Shown here: in pieces, positions 35,289-46,759 of the stretch
How positions within the stretch are numbered: position 1 is the first letter of the stretch
How the letters are laid out: each line of letters starts with the position of its first letter
NCBI GenBank assembly: GCA_027625915.1
Contig: JANTQA010000057.1
Location: forward strand, 434,001-498,000
DNA: 64,000 bases
Direction of reading: 5' to 3'
Origin: Anaeramoeba flamelloides
Taxonomy: Eukaryota > Metamonada > Anaeramoebidae
The notes under the pieces: model-generated
What the model was told of the DNA's origin: nothing
What the model saw: the letters and a program-made list of their open reading frames with translations, nothing else
The model's database searches: none
Translations under genes and position numbers: made by a program

Positions 35289-36905
35289 TTAATAATAATT
35301 ATCATCAGAATTTTCATTTAATGTTAAAATTTCATCTTCATTTTTTTTCAATCTTATTTTTTTTTTATTAAAGTTCTTTTTTGAATTTTTATTATACATT
35401 TTTTTATTTGAGTTTTTTTTAATATTAAGTTGTAATGTTGAATCCAACTTTGTTTGTGATTTAAATTTCTTTGAAAGATTAGATTCCGAATTTAAATTTG
35501 AAATTGAAAAGCTGTCATTATTTTTGCGATTATTTCTAATATTGTTTGATGATATTAATTGAATTATCGAATTAATTAAATGTTTAATTTCATTTGTTTG
35601 GAATTTTAATAAATTATTCAAAATTTCCAATCCATTAATTTGAATAAATTTGTTTTTGATTATCAAATGGTAATTTGAATTTTTATTTTTTTTATTTGAA
35701 ATGATACCAAAAATGGTCTCGAGGGAGACCTTAATAAATTCGGTTTGCTGTGTTTCCTGGTCTTTCAAACGGTTTAAAATCGTGTCTAAGACGCCTATTT
35801 TGTACAAATAATTGACTTGCTTTTGGTTACCCGTGATCGCCAAATTGGCAAAGATCCAGCAAATTTCAACAGCACCAAGGTAAGGCTCGTTTGGGAAAAT
35901 TTGAATCAAGTATTGTAAAATGTTTGTATCGATCAGCGCCTGCTTTTGCGATTCCGTCCCAGAAACGATATTGGACAACATCCAAGCTGTTTCTCTTCGA
36001 ATGTCTATTCTTGTGATTTTAAACAATTTTGGGAGAATTTTAAAGACGCCACAATCGACGATCGCCTGCGTAAAGATTTCGTTCCCAGACGTGAAATTGC
36101 CCATCACCCGAAGCGCAGGGTTGATTAGAGAGTGTTTGCCCGAGTCAACTGCCTTTAATAGGTAATCAATTATTTGGTAATTTAAGAGTTGCTGGGCATA
36201 CTTTTCAATAGGGTTTGTCAAATAGCAGAGGCACCAGAGGCAGTTAACAAAGACCTGGTTTTCTTTTTGGTAGCTTGCAAAGAGCAAATCGCAGATCGGC
36301 TTTAAAAACGCTTCAAAATTGAAACGTGTGGGTCTTGGGTTCCACCTCAGTAAATTCTCAGTTGCCCACGTTAGCGCCTGTCTAATTTCACAAGAAAGCT
36401 TTGCGCCTGATTTGAGCAATTCTAAAAATGTGCAATGGATTTGGGCATCAAGTAAAATGTCTCGAAGTTCTTTCGAATCCCCTGCAATGTTCCCCAAGGT
36501 CCAAATCGCGTTGTTTTGCAATTCAGGCGAAGTGGAAGTCAAGAGAGCTAAAAGCGGTGGGATTGCGCCGTAATCAACCAAAGTCTGTGTCTGCGATCTT
36601 GTCCCACCAGAAAGGTTTGCCAACGTCCACGAGCATTCATTGGCAATTTGCCAATTGTCCTGCCGAAGCATCGTTAAGATCCTCGGAACAATCCCAGATT
36701 CAAATACCCTTTGGATCGGAACTTCTGCTCCTTTTTCCATCGAGACTAGATATCGAATATTGCTGATCCCAGTCAAGATCTTGAAAGGGTTGTTAGACTT
36801 AAATTGTTTGATATACTTTGCTAAGTGCTCCAGTTTGACAATGTAATGCTCGCCATTGTTATTTTTTTTTTTTACAAGATGTGTTTGCTTATTTTGATCA
36901 CTCAT
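35289..36905 (-). CDS. Importin-alpha-like armadillo protein, no visible IBB domain
   Basis: The 538-residue product starts at the ATG 36905-36903. Importin-alpha is the adaptor that binds nuclear localisation signals and carries cargo into the nucleus with importin-beta. Tandem armadillo repeats run from residue ~28 to ~400. The NLS-binding Trp/Asn ladder is clear: NECSWTLANLSGGT, QNNAIWTLGNIAGDS, CEIRQALTWATENL and IRRETAWMLSNIVSGT. The N-terminus is short (about 27 residues) and lacks the Arg-rich importin-beta-binding region of ~60-70 residues that precedes ARM1 in classic importin-alpha. The C-terminus is Asn/Lys-rich, then acidic. An unseen upstream exon, or a divergent IBB-less paralogue, are the two explanations. 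Confidence 0.88.
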   Translation of the reverse strand: MSDQNKQTHLVKKKNNNGEHYIVKLEHLAKYIKQFKSNNPFKILTGISNIRYLVSMEKGAEVPIQRVFESGIVPRILTMLRQDNWQIANECSWTLANLSGGTRSQTQTLVDYGAIPPLLALLTSTSPELQNNAIWTLGNIAGDSKELRDILLDAQIHCTFLELLKSGAKLSCEIRQALTWATENLLRWNPRPTRFNFEAFLKPICDLLFASYQKENQVFVNCLWCLCYLTNPIEKYAQQLLNYQIIDYLLKAVDSGKHSLINPALRVMGNFTSGNEIFTQAIVDCGVFKILPKLFKITRIDIRRETAWMLSNIVSGTESQKQALIDTNILQYLIQIFPNEPYLGAVEICWIFANLAITGNQKQVNYLYKIGVLDTILNRLKDQETQQTEFIKVSLETIFGIISNKKNKNSNYHLIIKNKFIQINGLEILNNLLKFQTNEIKHLINSIIQLISSNNIRNNRKNNDSFSISNLNSESNLSKKFKSQTKLDSTLQLNIKKNSNKKMYNKNSKKNFNKKKIRLKKNEDEILTLNENSDDNYY

Positions 36906-36960
36906 CAAAAAGTTTTGAAAGAAAGTTGGTTTGGAATTTTTTTTTTTTTTTATTTGTTAT

Positions 36961-37008
36961 TTTTTCTTTTTTCTTTTTTCTTTTTTCTTTTTTCTTTTTT
37001 TCTTTTGA
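36961..37008. repeat. (TTTTTTC)n microsatellite upstream of the importin gene
   Basis: Seven-base T6C-like units are repeated about six times, 55-105 bp upstream of the importin-alpha start codon. They are therefore in its presumed 5' leader, as A6G on the sense strand. Confidence 0.9.
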
Positions 37009-40000
37009 ATATTTTGTGGTTTTTGCTCTTTTCTTTTTGAAATTTTTTGTTTTGGAATAAAAGTTTTCTTATTTTGTCTAACTGTTATTATTTGGGGTAT
37101 AGAATTAAAAAACCAAAGTAAAGTTCGGTAAATCGAAAACAGAATATTTAGAAAAAATGATCTTTTTTTTGATTTTACTTAATGTTAATACCACCCAATG
37201 GGGACTGACATAAATAGTATATGTAGTGAGGTTAAGTAATTGTACAAATAATTTCAAAATGTGAGTCTTTTTTTTTGCTTCTCCAAAGAACAAGATCTTT
37301 AAAAACATGATTTTTTCAAAAAATAAATTTTTTTACAATGTACAAAAAGATCAGACACAGGTACACCAATGGAAAGACAAAATTAGGATCATATAAAAAG
37401 ATACATTAAAGACAATGAATGTGTCGAAGTGGATAAAATCAATAAAAGTTCTAATATTATTCTTAGTTCAATCCAAATAGAATTTAGGATTTAAGGATGG
37501 TGGGTCAAAAAACATTCCATTTTATTCAAGACAATTGCCAGGTTTCAAATTTAATTACTGTTTTTAGGGTCTTTTATTTCCAGATTAAAAATAAATTTTT
37601 TTTGACAAACAAAGAGTTTTGTTATGAAAATTTAATTTTGAATATTTCAGGTTGTTAATAAATTCTTTCTAATAATAATCTAATAATGAGGAGAAATCTT
37701 GAATTTTAGTAAATTTATTGAAATCCAAGAAGGTCTGATAGGAAAATATTATTTACTTGAAGAATTTAAGTTTCATACTAATTTTTCTGTTCTCTGAAGT
37801 TTGAAATATAATAGATAAGTCAACAAAAATGAATTAATGTTGGTGAAATCAAAAATTTAAAATAGTTTAGTTTTTTGGTTATTTCTTAAAATTTTAATAT
37901 CATAAATTTAGATAAAAATTTTCGAAAATATCTAATTATGAAAAATGAGAAATTTAAATAACTATTTTTTTTTCTTTTCTATTATTTCCCTTAATTTTGG
38001 GTTTATATTCAACATTTTTAACATTATCATAGACTTGGGATTGGTAAAATAGTAATAGGAAAGTGAGAGAACCAATAGGGTTTTAGATCTTGGAATATTT
38101 TCAAGATAAATTCTGCATTTAATTTGTAGAAGATAGTTTTTACTCAATGGTCAAATACTTGAAAAATAAGATAAATTTTAATTGTTAATAATACCTTTCG
38201 ACTATAGATTTTTTAAAGCCCTTAAATATGCTGTGCGAGATAAAATGAAAATTTAGTGGCGATAAAATTGCTAAAACCATTAAAATTAATTGGATTAATA
38301 TCTTCTTTCGTGGATTTATGTTGACTTAATAAGTGAGGGTTCTAAATAAACTATTTTTGAAATGTCTACTCAATTTATATTATTATATGAATTTTTTTTT
38401 CTGTTATTTTTATCCAACATTCTGATCAAAAATAGTTTCAAGTTTAGATCAAAATCATTTTTTATGATTTATCCACTCTTTTCTTTTCTTTTTCATGTTT
38501 TTCTTATATTTAGTTTCTATTCTTTTTTATATTACACTATTTTTTAAAGAAATTCCGATTTTTTCTTTTTACTTTTATTTTTTTTTTAGATTAAATTATT
38601 TGTTTTCAGTTTGATTCAATAAGCCACTTAAAAAAAAATTTCTTGAAAAATATCAATAAATATGTCCTTAATAAAATTAAGCACTATTTTTTTCTGATTA
38701 ATATTTTTCGAAATCTAAGCTTCATACTTAATTCAATTAACCACTGTGATAAATTTTTTCAGAATAAAAACACTCTCAACTTTTGAATATCGAAAATATT
38801 TTTTGAAATTACTGTGCACTTTTTTATTTTTTTTTTGAATTATTGGGGTTGAGAACAGTTTGAAATCAAAGAATAAGTTAATATATTAAATTAGAATGCT
38901 TTTCCAGAGAGTTTATCCTTTTAGTTTAACTTTTTCTTAATTTTACCATTTAAAACTAAAAAAAACATTTGAAGAACAAATTAGTCCCTTTTGTGAAAAA
39001 AAATTCCCATAATTTAGAATTTGTTTTAGTAAATGAGTTAAAACAAGATACTGGATCTAAAAATATCCATAATTTCAAGTGCGAATTCAATAATTTTGGC
39101 AAAAAATGTTTTCAAGAATAAGTTAAATTGAAACTTTATTGTTTTTATTTTTTTATTTAGTTTTTTTAATTGTATTAATGGAAAGTATTTGATCAGTTTT
39201 CCATTTTTAGTGTTTTTTGGTTCGTAGGGACATATTAAGGTAAATGAAAAGGTATAATATCTTTTCTAGTATTTATCTTTATTAATAAAAATTCTTCAAC
39301 TTCACATTTTTTTCATTTTAAAAAAATAATAAATTTACAAAGATTTCAAAAATTAATATTTTCTACCCTTATTTTTTTTTTTTGATTTTTTTTTTAATTT
39401 TCAACTATTTAGCTTTAATTTTGTGAATAATAATTTTTAAAATGTAATTATTAATTAATGTTAAAAATATATTTATCATGAATAATCAAGAATATGTATT
39501 TTTTTTTTTGAATTTATTATTAGAAGCGAGCCAGACTTTTAGAAATGTGGTTTATAACCAAAAAAAAAAAAAAAAAAATTAATTTTAATTTCGGAAACAA
39601 AAACTATGAAAGCACCAACTAACATCTATAATTAGATTTTTTTCGATATAAATTAAAAGTCATAACGTGTGTAACTCCATAAATTATTATTTTTCAAGTT
39701 TCCTCTAAGTTAATTGGTTAAGTTTAATTACTGAATTTCATTGATTAGCTAATTAATAACTATTTGATCTTTTACTATCGATAAAAAATAGGAAATATAT
39801 ATAGGTATTATCACTCTTGTAAAATTTTCATCGTAATATTATGGTTAATACTCTTTATCCATTAGCTTAATATTTAACAATTAGTTGTGATAGTTATTAT
39901 TTAATCAGAATGTGATTAATTAAAAAAAGAAAGTTCAATCAAACCAAAGATTTTATATTATTTATCTATGAAAAAACAATTTTTTTTCTAAAAACTTTAT

Positions 40001-40219
40001 TCCGATCTTTTATTACTCGACATTATTTTATCACTTCTGAAAAGCAACTTTTTTGGTAATTTTTTTCTATAATTACTGAACATATAAAAATATTAATAGT
40101 ATTCTAAGATCATTATAGAAATTAAAATTAAAATTAAAAAATAATATGAATTTTAAGAAAGAAAATGTGCCCAATTCGGTATTATTTTGTTACATTTTAT
40201 TGATTTAAATAATTTTCAT
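37009..40219. other. 3.2 kb intergenic DNA with a small coding-like island
   Basis: At 37338-37494 composition is less AT-rich. One plus frame reads MYKKIRHRYTNGKTKLG to a stop. A second frame, open from just after an AG at about 37388, reads KRYIKDNECVEVDKINKSSN and ends in TAA. It may be a degenerate gene or transposon fragment. The rest (37495-40219) shows no gene or recognisable repeat. Confidence 0.3.
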
Positions 40220-40221
40220 TA

Positions 40222-40443
40222 CATTCAGTTTCACTTTTAAGGCACAAACTTACAACGAAATTTAAGGCACAAAAAAAATCTCAAATTAAAGCAGAAAATT
40301 CAGATTCTAGTAAAAATAAATTGTAAAAATTAAAATTCGAAATCTTGTACCTTAATTTTAGATTTTTTTGTGCCTTAAATTTTTTTGAAAGTTTGTGCCT
40401 TAAATTTTGTTGAAATTTTGTGACTTAAAAGTGAAACTGACTG
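40222..40443. mobile_element. CAGTCAGTTCC MITE, copy 3 (222 bp)
   Basis: TA-flanked. The left end is CATTCAGTTTCACTTTTAAG and the right end is GTGAAACTGACTG. The right half carries an internal duplication of the TTTGTGCCTTAAATTTT segment, which explains the greater length. Confidence 0.82.
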
Positions 40444-40445
40444 TA

Positions 40446-43221
40446 TTTAGGGGATTTATTTTTGATGAATATCTGCAAATTTGAGTAAATAAGATATTTC
40501 ACAATTTTCAAGGTTGGTGTCAGATTAAAATGAAATTTATTTGAACAAATATTCCAACTGTATTCAAAGTTGAATTATATTAGTTTTCAAAAGAAAAGAA
40601 AAAAAGAAAATGTGCTTTGACTTTTATGTAACGCTAATGAAAAAAGTTATACTTTCTCCCTAATATGATTTAATTTTATTCTACACTCCTTTCTTAAAAT
40701 ATTTTCTTATTAGAGGTTAATCACATTTTCATTATTTCTTATTAATAATTCCCAATTTAATAAAGAAAAAAAAAGTTAAACAAAAATGCCTTTATGGTAT
40801 AAAACCTTTATGTAAAACTATTTATGACTTTATTAAAATTAAAATACTATGATTCTGTAAGTTGATATTTATTTATCGATGTACTAATTATATTTAAACA
40901 ATTACACAAAATAGTTAAATATTTGGGTATTTAAAAGAGACTTTTTAGTCACAAGAACGAAAAAAACCTACCAATTTTTTACACATTCACTCTTGGATAT
41001 CCTATCAATTTTTTCAAAAATATTTGTTACTTTTACATTTAGATTAATATTTTTTTATATTTGGGGATCAGCGCTAGGGATTAGTGACTGTTATTATTTT
41101 TCTTCATAAAGTCAATATAATTATTATTGGAAATTAATAAATTTGAAATCTATCAAAAATTGAATTAACTCAATTCACAATCTTTTAAAAATAGTCAATT
41201 ATATGGGAATATATTGGAAGCAGGTATTAAAATAACATTTTTTTAGATAAATTAGAGTTTTTTGGTATAGATTGTATTGTATTATATAGATTATTTTGAC
41301 AAGGATTGAGAAGAAAAAAAACGAGAGATAGGAATTAGATTTATGTAGCTTGTTTTAGGGGGGGGGTATATTTTCACTTAAATTTAGACGTTAAAATTGT
41401 ATTTTGTACAAAATTTAATAATTCTTTTAGAATTGACTATTTTAACATTTTGGTTTTTCTATGTTTTTTTTTTTTAATAAAATAGTGATATTTAAACAAT
41501 AGTATTTTTGATTTTGAACTCTCGTGGCCATTACAAGTTCGCTAAATCTATTATACTGATTAAAATAATTTCGAAAATCTTCAAAAATATCAAAAAAGAC
41601 AATACGACCGATTTTGAAATTAGACAAAATTTGAAAATTAATAATATAACCTAATTTTTATTTTTAAAATAGTCTAACGGAAATTGATAAACAAAGAACT
41701 TTATTTATTTTAGAAAAACAAAATACCCCTTTAATTTTATTAATTTCTATTTTTTACAACAATTCTTTTTCAGTAAAAATACTCTTTTTTTTCATTTTTA
41801 ATTTTTTCATTTTAAAAAGTAAAATAATTATTTGTAAAATATTTTTATTATTTTGAAAACATCACTTTGAGTAATTCTTAGTAGTTTTTAAAAATAAACT
41901 ATAAATGCAAATCCTATCTTATTTTAAAAAAATGCGAAAAAAATAAATCAAAAATTGAATAATTGATTGAAGATCAGAAAAAAATAATTTTTTATTGATA
42001 AATAATGTATTAAATAGTTTGAGATTTAATCAAAGATCGAGAAATTTTCTTTTTCAAATATTTAAAGTATTGTTACTTGAAAAATAAAAAAATAAATTTT
42101 TCATTCAGCTTTCCAAAATAATCATATTCCAAGAATAAAAACAAATCAGCAAAGTCCCCATTCTAAAATTGAAAATTACCTATTTAAACTAATCAATAGA
42201 ATTAAGAAATTGGAGTCCTATATTTGGTAAAACTTTTTTTTTTTTGGAAAGCCAAATGAAAATTTCATTACATTTATTTTACAACAAATAATATTGGAAA
42301 CATACTGTTATTATTTAAATAAAGTATTTAATATTTATTAATTTTTTATCATTATTAAAAGGGATTTATATTATTTGTTTCAATATATTTAAATTTTTCA
42401 GTAATATTAACAAAACTCTATTGACATTTTGACATTTGGGTTATTATTAATACATGGTTCTACTGAAGATTTTTTATTAATGAAAATTTTAAAATAATCA
42501 AATCAAAGAGTTTCTTTTGATTATAGTTGAATTTTCCAGGTTTTGAAAAAGTATTTTTTGAGAATTATAAGTATAACGATTCATCTAGTAGTGATTCTCT
42601 AATTGATTTCTTCAAAAAAATGAGAAAATTATACAGACTAATCTTTGAAAAAAGAAATTAGATTTTTTTACAGTTACAAATATCAATTCAGATAATTGTA
42701 TTGTTATTTTTTTGAAATTAAGTATATTTTTAAAACTGGGTTATTTTATAACTTAATGATTTTATTTTTAAAGTGTATTTTTGTACACTTCATTTACAGA
42801 TATAAAGATTTCTTTCTTTTTCCAAGAAAATCTTTTTTTTTTGGAATAAAAAAAGAAAATATAAAAATTTTGAATTTTCCAAAAATGAGAAAAATGGATT
42901 CAAACTTTTAAAACGAATGGTTTATTTCTGAAAATTGTTCTAAAAGTTAATTTTAGTATCAGATTATTACTTTGTTTTTTAAATTTCAATTTACACCAAA
43001 AAATTTTGTCTTTGTAAGACGATATCGAATTATCGTTTTTTGGTTTTCATCGGCCATTTAACAATGAGTCATTGGTTATAAATTCGAGTATATCAAAAAA
43101 TGCCTTTTAAATCGATTTTAACCTTTTCAGGAAAAACTCCATTCACAGAGTCTGAAATTTAAAGATCTCTACAAAACAAGAAAAGTTGTTTTCATTTTTT
43201 ATACTTTATTGAATTACAAAA
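40446..43221. other. AT-rich intergenic DNA, no gene seen
   Basis: 42500-42920 loosely resembles 60-180 plus 1080-1180 and 18460-18760 (an old repeat). A run of nine or ten G lies near 41358. No convincing frame or RNA gene was found. Confidence 0.45.
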
Positions 43222-44071
43222 ATGATTGAGACTGAAAACCAGATATACCTTGAAGAAGAAGATCCTAATGAACGAAAGAAAAGAGCAAGTGAAGCAGTTT
43301 ATGAACAATTGAAATCAAAATGCCAAAAAGGGTGCTTGTTTGAAACATTCGGGAAAGGAAATAAGCTAATGTTCAAATTTTTAAAATTAAATAAACAAGG
43401 AACAGAAATCCATATTTCGCCAACTGCTGAAACACCAAAAGAAGCTACAAGTAATCAATTTTTATTTGTTTTTTTCTTTGGTTTTATTTTTAAATCTAAA
43501 ATTTTCTTCTCTTTTCGCTATTTTTTTTTCCTTTTTTTGACAACAAAAAAACAAAAATCAAAAAATACTACACATTGGATAGTTGTAATTTCAAATTGCC
43601 AAAATATTGTGTCTGGTAAATTAATGGGGAGTTATAAAGGGAAAAAATTGGAAACAGAAAAAATAAGACACAGTTTTTATGTCGAAGAAAAAACCGGAAA
43701 CGTGGATCATTTTTTCATTGCAAAAAACCATAAGGTAAAATTGTTTTTTTCTTTTCTTTTCCGTCAGTACTCTTTTTTTCTTGTCATTTTTCACTTTTTC
43801 GAAATTCTTTCAATTTACGAACACAACACTTTTAATAAATTTCAATTTCTGCCAAGCTTTTAATGACCATAAATTAGTTTGCTATTTACTTATTTTTACT
43901 ATTCTTCAGATATGTTGCCTGACAACAGGCACAACACAAGAATACCTATTCAAGATCTTTTTTTTTATAAATTTTGATTTGTCTTTTTATTTAAACCAAA
44001 AAGAACAAACAAAATTTTTTATTCAGCATCTCTTTCCGCAAACGAACTCTTTTAAGGTTCAAATTCAATAA
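43222..44071 (+). CDS. Small ELMO-type PH-domain protein
   Basis: Three exons, 43222-43450, 43583-43734 and 43910-44071, are joined in phase (GT-AG introns of 132 and 175 nt) and give 180 residues. After a charged N-terminal helix (NERKKRASEAVYEQLKSKC) the protein resembles the PH domain found at the C-terminus of ELMO engulfment proteins. The matches are GCLFETFGKGNKLMFKFLKL, then IVISNCQNIVSGK (compare ELMO 'I-V-ADIKAIVTGK'), then HSFYVEEKTGNVDHFFIAKN. No ELMO or armadillo region is attached, so this is a PH-only protein. Its ligand is unknown. Exon 3 (ICCLTTGTTQEYLF) is less conserved and its end is less certain. Confidence 0.68.
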
Positions 44072-44819
44072 TTTCTTGTTCTAATGAAAACACGACAAAT
44101 ATTTTGTAGTTTGGCTTTGTAAATATTTTTATTCTTTAAAAGTAATAGATCAACCAAGCAATTTTTCTTAGATTTGTACACATACCGAAATTGTTAAATA
44201 AACTGAAACGGTAACTATGACAAGTCTAACAAATAAAGAGAGATTAAAAAAAAGTCAAAAAAAAAAACACATTACTTTTACAAACTTTTCAGAACCTTTC
44301 AAACATTTTGTAACATTTTGAAAGGATGAAATGCTCTGTAAAAGTGGGATTTTTTGTCTCAAATATTAAAAGAATATTACAGAGAAATCAATTTTGTTTT
44401 AAAATTTTCTGCTTTTTCCATCTTTCAATCAATTTAAAACCAGACTCCTAACCTTAGTGCTACAAAGACATTTATTTCTAGACTTTCTTTTAAAACACCA
44501 AAAAGGATTGTTCAACTGAGGAATTGAAAACAATATTATTTCGTTCCAAAAGATCAAGAAAATTTCAACCATTAGCTAATGGGTAAAAATGCTTTTAAAA
44601 TTAAACACAATTTCGACAAAAATAAAAAAAGAAAAGAATTTTATTTTATTTTTTTGATAAGGTCATTTTAAAAAAAGTGTTTCAAAAGTATCTATAATAC
44701 AGTCTACAAACTTTAATAAACCTATCTCCAGGTCATATTAAAAAAATTTTCGATCAAACTTTTTTCAAGCTACTTTTCCAAGATCTTTTTTGATCTAATT
44801 TATGAGAGGATTTGATGAT
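44072..44819. other. Intergenic spacer, no gene seen
   Basis: AT-rich DNA. A segment near 44280-44345 resembles 45870-45960 within the neighbouring CGCGAT-array element, so some of it may be older repeat debris. Confidence 0.4.
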
Positions 44820-46130
44820 TTCTTAATCAATTCACGATAAAGTTTCAAAAATCTGGATTATTTTTATCAAATCGCGATAAAGCTTCAAAAATTGCGATTA
44901 TCTCTATCAAATCGCGGTATCAATAGAAAATCGCTATAATCAATATTATCGTGAGAATATTAACAAATCACGATATTCTCGAAAATCACGATAATTGCCT
45001 AAAAATCGTGAGAAATGCCAAAATATCACAATTAAAAATTAAATCGCGATATAATGGTTGATGACTTTAGGGCTAATTCAACAATATTTAGAAAGAAAAA
45101 TTTTTTTTGATCCAAAAAATAGATATAAAAAGAATAAAAAGTTCTTCTTTTAAAAAACAACAAAAAAGAAACTTGGTTATTTCAAGGATCAGATCAAAGA
45201 TTTTCATTGTATTTTCTTTTGATTTGGTTGACATCCCTATCGATTTCCTTTATATCAAACAACAATAATAACTAAAGGCAAACAAATAGTTTCTCAGTCT
45301 ATCGTGGTGTTATAAATTGTGTTGAATAAAAAGGCATCTAAAACAACCAACCCTTCATATATTCTTTAAAGAATGTGTTCTTTGGTTAAAACATTTTCTT
45401 TATATTCTAGGAAAGCCGAAAGGAGGTTGGATAACTTATAAAAAGCTTTCACAACAGCCTAGCCACATTATCACCAATTATTTAGATTGTTTAGACATTT
45501 TTTTTCTTTTTTTATTCTTCTTCTTTGGGTATCTTTGTATTGGCCAGAAAAAGCAAGTATAGTTTAAAGTTTTTGATATTTGATCGATCACCAATAAGAA
45601 GGAAAATTACTCTTTATTCTTTTTTGATTATTTAACTTGTGCATGCAATATCCCCATTTTTTTAAAAAATATATATCTATTTAAGAGATTTCAAGTGTAT
45701 TTTTTGAAATAGAGTTATTATTTATATGATGGTATAATTCGTTTAGAAGTTTTTACTTTCCTAAAACAAAAAAAATGAAAAGAAACAAAATTTTTTTTCC
45801 AACAACAAAAAATCTCATCCCCTTTATAAAACTTTATGTCTTTCATACCTTTCAAATACTAGAAGACACTTTACAACACTTTCAAACATTTTCTAACATT
45901 TTTAAAGGGGAAAAGCGTTGTAAAAGTGTTAAAGATTTGTAAAAGCCAAGAGGATTTTTTGTAAGGTGATTTTAAAAAATAATTTTCTTTATCACTATTT
46001 GTAATTTATCGTTATAATATGGATTTTTGTGATTTTATGAATTCGTGATAAACTAGGACTAATCGCAATTTTTTCAGATTATCGCCAATTTATTACTAAT
46101 ATCGTGATAATACAATTTATCATCAAAACC
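44820..46130. mobile_element. CGCGAT-array element, copy 2 (~1.3 kb, both ends)
   Basis: The left end (44825-45060) and right end (45995-46125) are arrays of degenerate ATCGCGAT-type palindromes spaced roughly 20-35 bp apart, in otherwise almost GC-free DNA. The interior carries landmarks shared with copies 1 and 3 (GTTGAATAAAAAGGC, CTTTCAAACATTTT, CCTAGCCACATTATCACC). There is no open frame, so it is probably non-autonomous. Confidence 0.75.
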
Positions 46131-46287
46131 TCTATTCTTTCAACTCTAAATTATTTTTCTATAAAGTCGTTCCAAAAAAGTGAAGAATTTTTTAAAACTT
46201 TTATCGAGTTTTAGATTTTATAAAAGTGAGGTGTTTTTTACAAATTTTATCAAGTATTCTAGCAAAAAAAAAAATGAAAACTTTTTT

Positions 46288-46439
46288 AGAATTAAAACTT
46301 TTTTAAAGTTTTCTATATTAATAAAACGAAGAATAAACATTTTAACACGGTGTAGAGGTTGGGGTGTGAATGAAAGCAATTTGTTAAAAAAAATTTTACA
46401 CTTTCTTAAAATACAAAACTTTAAAAAAGTTTTAATTCT
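46288..46439. repeat. Perfect 25-bp inverted repeat (hairpin)
   Basis: Left arm 46288-46312 and right arm 46415-46439 are exact reverse complements, beginning AGAATTAAAACTTTTTT. They enclose a ~100-bp loop containing an unusual G-rich stretch (GTGTAGAGGTTGGGGTGTG). It lies just beyond the CGCGAT element and may be a separate miniature element. Confidence 0.7.
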
Positions 46440-46540
46440 GATAAAATCATAATTAAAAAAGTTTTGACTTTTTTATAATTGCTATATTTGTTTTTTGGAT
46501 TTATATTTCTTTTTAATGTGATTTTCAATTTTTTGAGATA

Positions 46541-46739
46541 CAGTCAGTTCCACTTTTAAGACACAAACTTTCAAGGAAATTTAAGGCACAAAAAAATACC
46601 AAATTAAAGCACATTTTTTCGTGAATTATTTTTTTCACAAATTATTTTACCCGAATTAGAATTTTGTACCTTAAATTGGGAATTCTTTTTGTGCCTTAAA
46701 TTTTGTTAAAAGTTTGTGTCTTAAACGTGGAACTTACTA
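46541..46739. mobile_element. CAGTCAGTTCC MITE, copy 4 (199 bp)
   Basis: TA-flanked. The left end is CAGTCAGTTCCACTTTTAAG. The right end, GTGGAACTTACTA, carries two changes from consensus. The inverted AGGCACAAAAAA motif is present. Confidence 0.83.
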
Positions 46740-46759
46740 TAATTCTTTTGGATAACCAA

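Noticed and set aside
35920-36846. Several plus frames opposite importin-alpha
   Set aside because: Antisense shadows. The minus-strand frame has continuous armadillo-repeat homology.
46180-46452. 90-residue plus frame
   Set aside because: It is produced by reading through the 25-bp inverted repeat and its loop. Composition is Phe/Lys/Leu-only apart from the loop, and there is no family signal.
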